Of a stretch of 6,383 bases of DNA, positions 4,937 through 6,383 are shown piece by piece. This DNA comes from an uncultured Clostridia bacterium (GTDB taxonomy: Bacteria; Bacillota; Clostridia; TANB77; CAG-508): contig CANRLE010000061.1 in the NCBI GenBank assembly GCA_947631385.1, positions 1-6,383 of the forward strand, in the 5' to 3' direction. The first letter of the stretch is position 1. Each line of letters starts with the position of its first letter. A model generated the notes under the pieces. It did not search any database and was not told where the DNA came from. It was given only the letters and a program-made list of their open reading frames with translations. The translations under genes and the position numbers were made by a program.

Positions 4937-5644
4937 TCAAATTTTTAACAATTTAAAGTTTAAACTATCTGCACTTACCAATTTAAATTCTATTCCAAAG
5001 TGATTACCTTCTATAGCTTCTTTTATCGATATACTATGCAAATGTGCATAATAACATCTCTTAACATTATATTTATTCATTATTTTTACAAATTCGCTTT
5101 GCTCATTATTAATAATGTTGTAATTAATAATAGGAGGATAATGTAAAAATACAATTATTTCCTTATTATTATTTTGATTTAACTCCATGGCTTTTTGTAG
5201 CGATATTTCCAGTCTTATTAATTCTCTTTTTAATAATTTTTTATCTTCTCCTTCTTCATTTTGTCCCCAGCCTCTTGTACCTGCTACAATATAATCTTCA
5301 AATTCGTATGCATTATTGTAAATAAAATCTATATTTTGAAAATTACTCTCTTTTAAAAATTTTCTCATACTTGTTATTGTAGTCCACCAATAGTCATGAT
5401 TACCCTTCAATAATAATTTTTTTCCAGGCAATTGATTTAAAAAAAGAAAATCATCATAAGTATCTTTTAAATATGTAGACCATGAAAAATCACCCGGTAT
5501 AACTACTAGGTCATTTTCTTTTACTTTTTTCATCCAGTCTTTTTTTATTTTTTGTTCATGTTCTTCCCAATTTTCTCCAAATATGCTCATTGGCTTTTCT
5601 TCATGAAATGATAAATGAAAATCTCCTATCGTATAAATTGACAT
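4937..5644 (-). CDS. Calcineurin-like metallophosphoesterase (COG1768-like predicted phosphohydrolase)
   Basis: This 235-residue protein has the dimetal phosphoesterase signature in order: G7-D8-F-H10, G51-D52, G81-N82-H83-D84, H168 in L-H-Y-P-P, and H201-L-H203. The last motif reads A-H-L-H where G-H-x-H is usual; both metal-ligand histidines remain, so activity is expected. It resembles the small cytoplasmic predicted phosphohydrolases grouped in COG1768. The substrate is unknown; phosphomonoesters, phosphodiesters or nucleotides are all possible. There is no signal peptide or membrane segment. The ATG has AGGAG with 7 nt spacing, and this site overlaps the tsaD TAG stop, so the two are probably cotranslated. 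recG follows 49 nt later. The genome context of tRNA modification and DNA repair genes does not itself define the substrate. Confidence 0.88.
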   Translation of the reverse strand: MSIYTIGDFHLSFHEEKPMSIFGENWEEHEQKIKKDWMKKVKENDLVVIPGDFSWSTYLKDTYDDFLFLNQLPGKKLLLKGNHDYWWTTITSMRKFLKESNFQNIDFIYNNAYEFEDYIVAGTRGWGQNEEGEDKKLLKRELIRLEISLQKAMELNQNNNKEIIVFLHYPPIINYNIINNEQSEFVKIMNKYNVKRCYYAHLHSISIKEAIEGNHFGIEFKLVSADSLNFKLLKI

Positions 5645-5654
5645 ATACTTACTC

Positions 5655-6383
5655 CTAATTTAATTTTAAATTTGGTACTGCATTCAAATCTAATGTATCT
5701 CTTTTACCAGCAATATAATTGTAATATCCACTAGATGCTATCATAGCTGCATTATCTGTGCATAATTTTAAATCTGGCATATAAACTTTAATTCCTTTTT
5801 CTTCTAATTTCAAAAACTCTTTTCTTATATAAGAATTACTAGATACTCCACCTGCTAATGCAACAATTTTTTCTCCCGTTTTCTGTATTGCTTTTTCTAC
5901 ATTTTCTAATAAAGTTTCTGTCACTGTTTTTTGAAAACTAGCACATAAATCTGCTTTATTAATATCAGGCATTTTATGATGTAAATTAATAACTGCTGTT
6001 TTTATTCCACTAAAACTAAAATCTAATGTATCACCTTCGAAATGAGTTTTTGGCAAGTCAATATTAGCATTTCCTTCACATGCAAGTTTATCTACTTTTG
6101 GTCCTCCTGGATAACCTAAGCCAATTACTCTTGCCACTTTATCAAATGCTTCTCCAATAGCATCATCTCTTGTTTTGCCTAATACTTCAAATTCTGTATA
6201 TGTTTTTACATATATAATTTGTGTATTTCCTCCTGACATCATAACACATAAAAATGGTGGCTCTAATTCTGGATACGTAATGTAATTTGCTGCAATATGT
6301 CCTTGAATATGATTTACACCTACTAGCGGAATATTATTAGCAAAAGCTAAAGCCTTTGCATAAGAAACTCCTACTAACAAAGC
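5655..6383 (-). CDS. tsaD: tRNA N6-adenosine threonylcarbamoyltransferase TsaD, C-terminal part
   Basis: Partial gene: the reading frame is open to the right edge, and 242 codons are present. By family length (about 340) some 95 N-terminal residues lie outside the window, so no start codon should be assigned here. TsaD transfers the threonylcarbamoyl group from TC-AMP to A37 of ANN-decoding tRNAs, working with TsaB and TsaE. Visible motifs are the metal-binding N-H-I-Q-G-H (HxxxH), [41 protein letters not shown], and the C-terminal C-T-D-N-A-A-M-I-A with its metal-binding Asp. All look intact. It is followed after 10 nt by the phosphoesterase, whose ribosome binding site overlaps the tsaD stop codon. 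Confidence 0.96.
   Translation of the reverse strand, partial: ALLVGVSYAKALAFANNIPLVGVNHIQGHIAANYITYPELEPPFLCVMMSGGNTQIIYVKTYTEFEVLGKTRDDAIGEAFDKVARVIGLGYPGGPKVDKLACEGNANIDLPKTHFEGDTLDFSFSGIKTAVINLHHKMPDINKADLCASFQKTVTETLLENVEKAIQKTGEKIVALAGGVSSNSYIRKEFLKLEEKGIKVYMPDLKLCTDNAAMIASSGYYNYIAGKRDTLDLNAVPNLKLN

Noticed and set aside
5260..5270. Second GTCCCC stretch as another copy of the recG-upstream repeat
   Set aside because: It only shares the short GTCCCC core and encodes the Gly-Trp-Gly-Gln part of the phosphoesterase; the flanks do not match and no hairpin forms.
6378..6380. TTG as the tsaD start codon
   Set aside because: The frame remains open to the window edge, and the conserved N-terminal third of TsaD is missing, so the true start lies outside.

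Overview
This AT-rich window (roughly 30% G+C by eye) carries housekeeping genes of a low-GC Gram-positive bacterium, most likely an anaerobic Clostridia-type Bacillota. The evidence is strong AGGAGG-type ribosome binding sites, consensus sigma-A promoters, an L21-type leader RNA before rplU, and a multi-subunit pyruvate/2-oxoacid:ferredoxin oxidoreductase typical of anaerobes. Placement below that level is not possible from sequence alone. Every convincing gene is on the minus strand, so transcription runs from high to low coordinates.

In transcription order, block 1 (6383 to 1899) is a tight operon-like run. It holds the 3' part of tsaD (tRNA t6A synthesis), a calcineurin-like metallophosphoesterase, recG (branched-DNA helicase), an unrecognised 117-residue helical protein, and an XTP/dITP diphosphatase (rdgB/HAM1 family). 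Spacings are 10, 49 and 17 nt, and the last junction is a 1-nt stop/start overlap (TAGTG). A compact hairpin sits directly against the recG ribosome binding site.

Block 2 (1910 to 1032) is the L21/L27 ribosomal protein operon. Its promoter overlaps the last codons of rdgB. A structured leader of about 100 nt precedes rplU, rpmA follows, and the operon ends in a strong hairpin terminator. The gene for the L27-processing protease Prp, usual between rplU and rpmA in Firmicutes, is absent. L27 correspondingly lacks the N-terminal extension that Prp removes.

Block 3 (1008 to 1) is a four-subunit-type 2-oxoacid:ferredoxin oxidoreductase operon. It has a near-consensus promoter, then the gamma subunit, the two-[4Fe-4S] delta subunit (ATGA overlap) and the first 23 codons of the alpha subunit at the window edge. 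The beta subunit would be expected beyond the window.

There is no gene-free stretch over 300 bases. The two longer intergenic gaps (942-1109 and 1777-1898) are largely filled by the promoters, terminator and leader described. I found no transposase, CRISPR array, tRNA or rRNA, and nothing that clearly amounts to a new system. The most interesting points are the L27/Prp loss, the possible Shine-Dalgarno-masking alternative fold in the rplU leader, the hairpin before recG, and the unknown gene coupled to rdgB.
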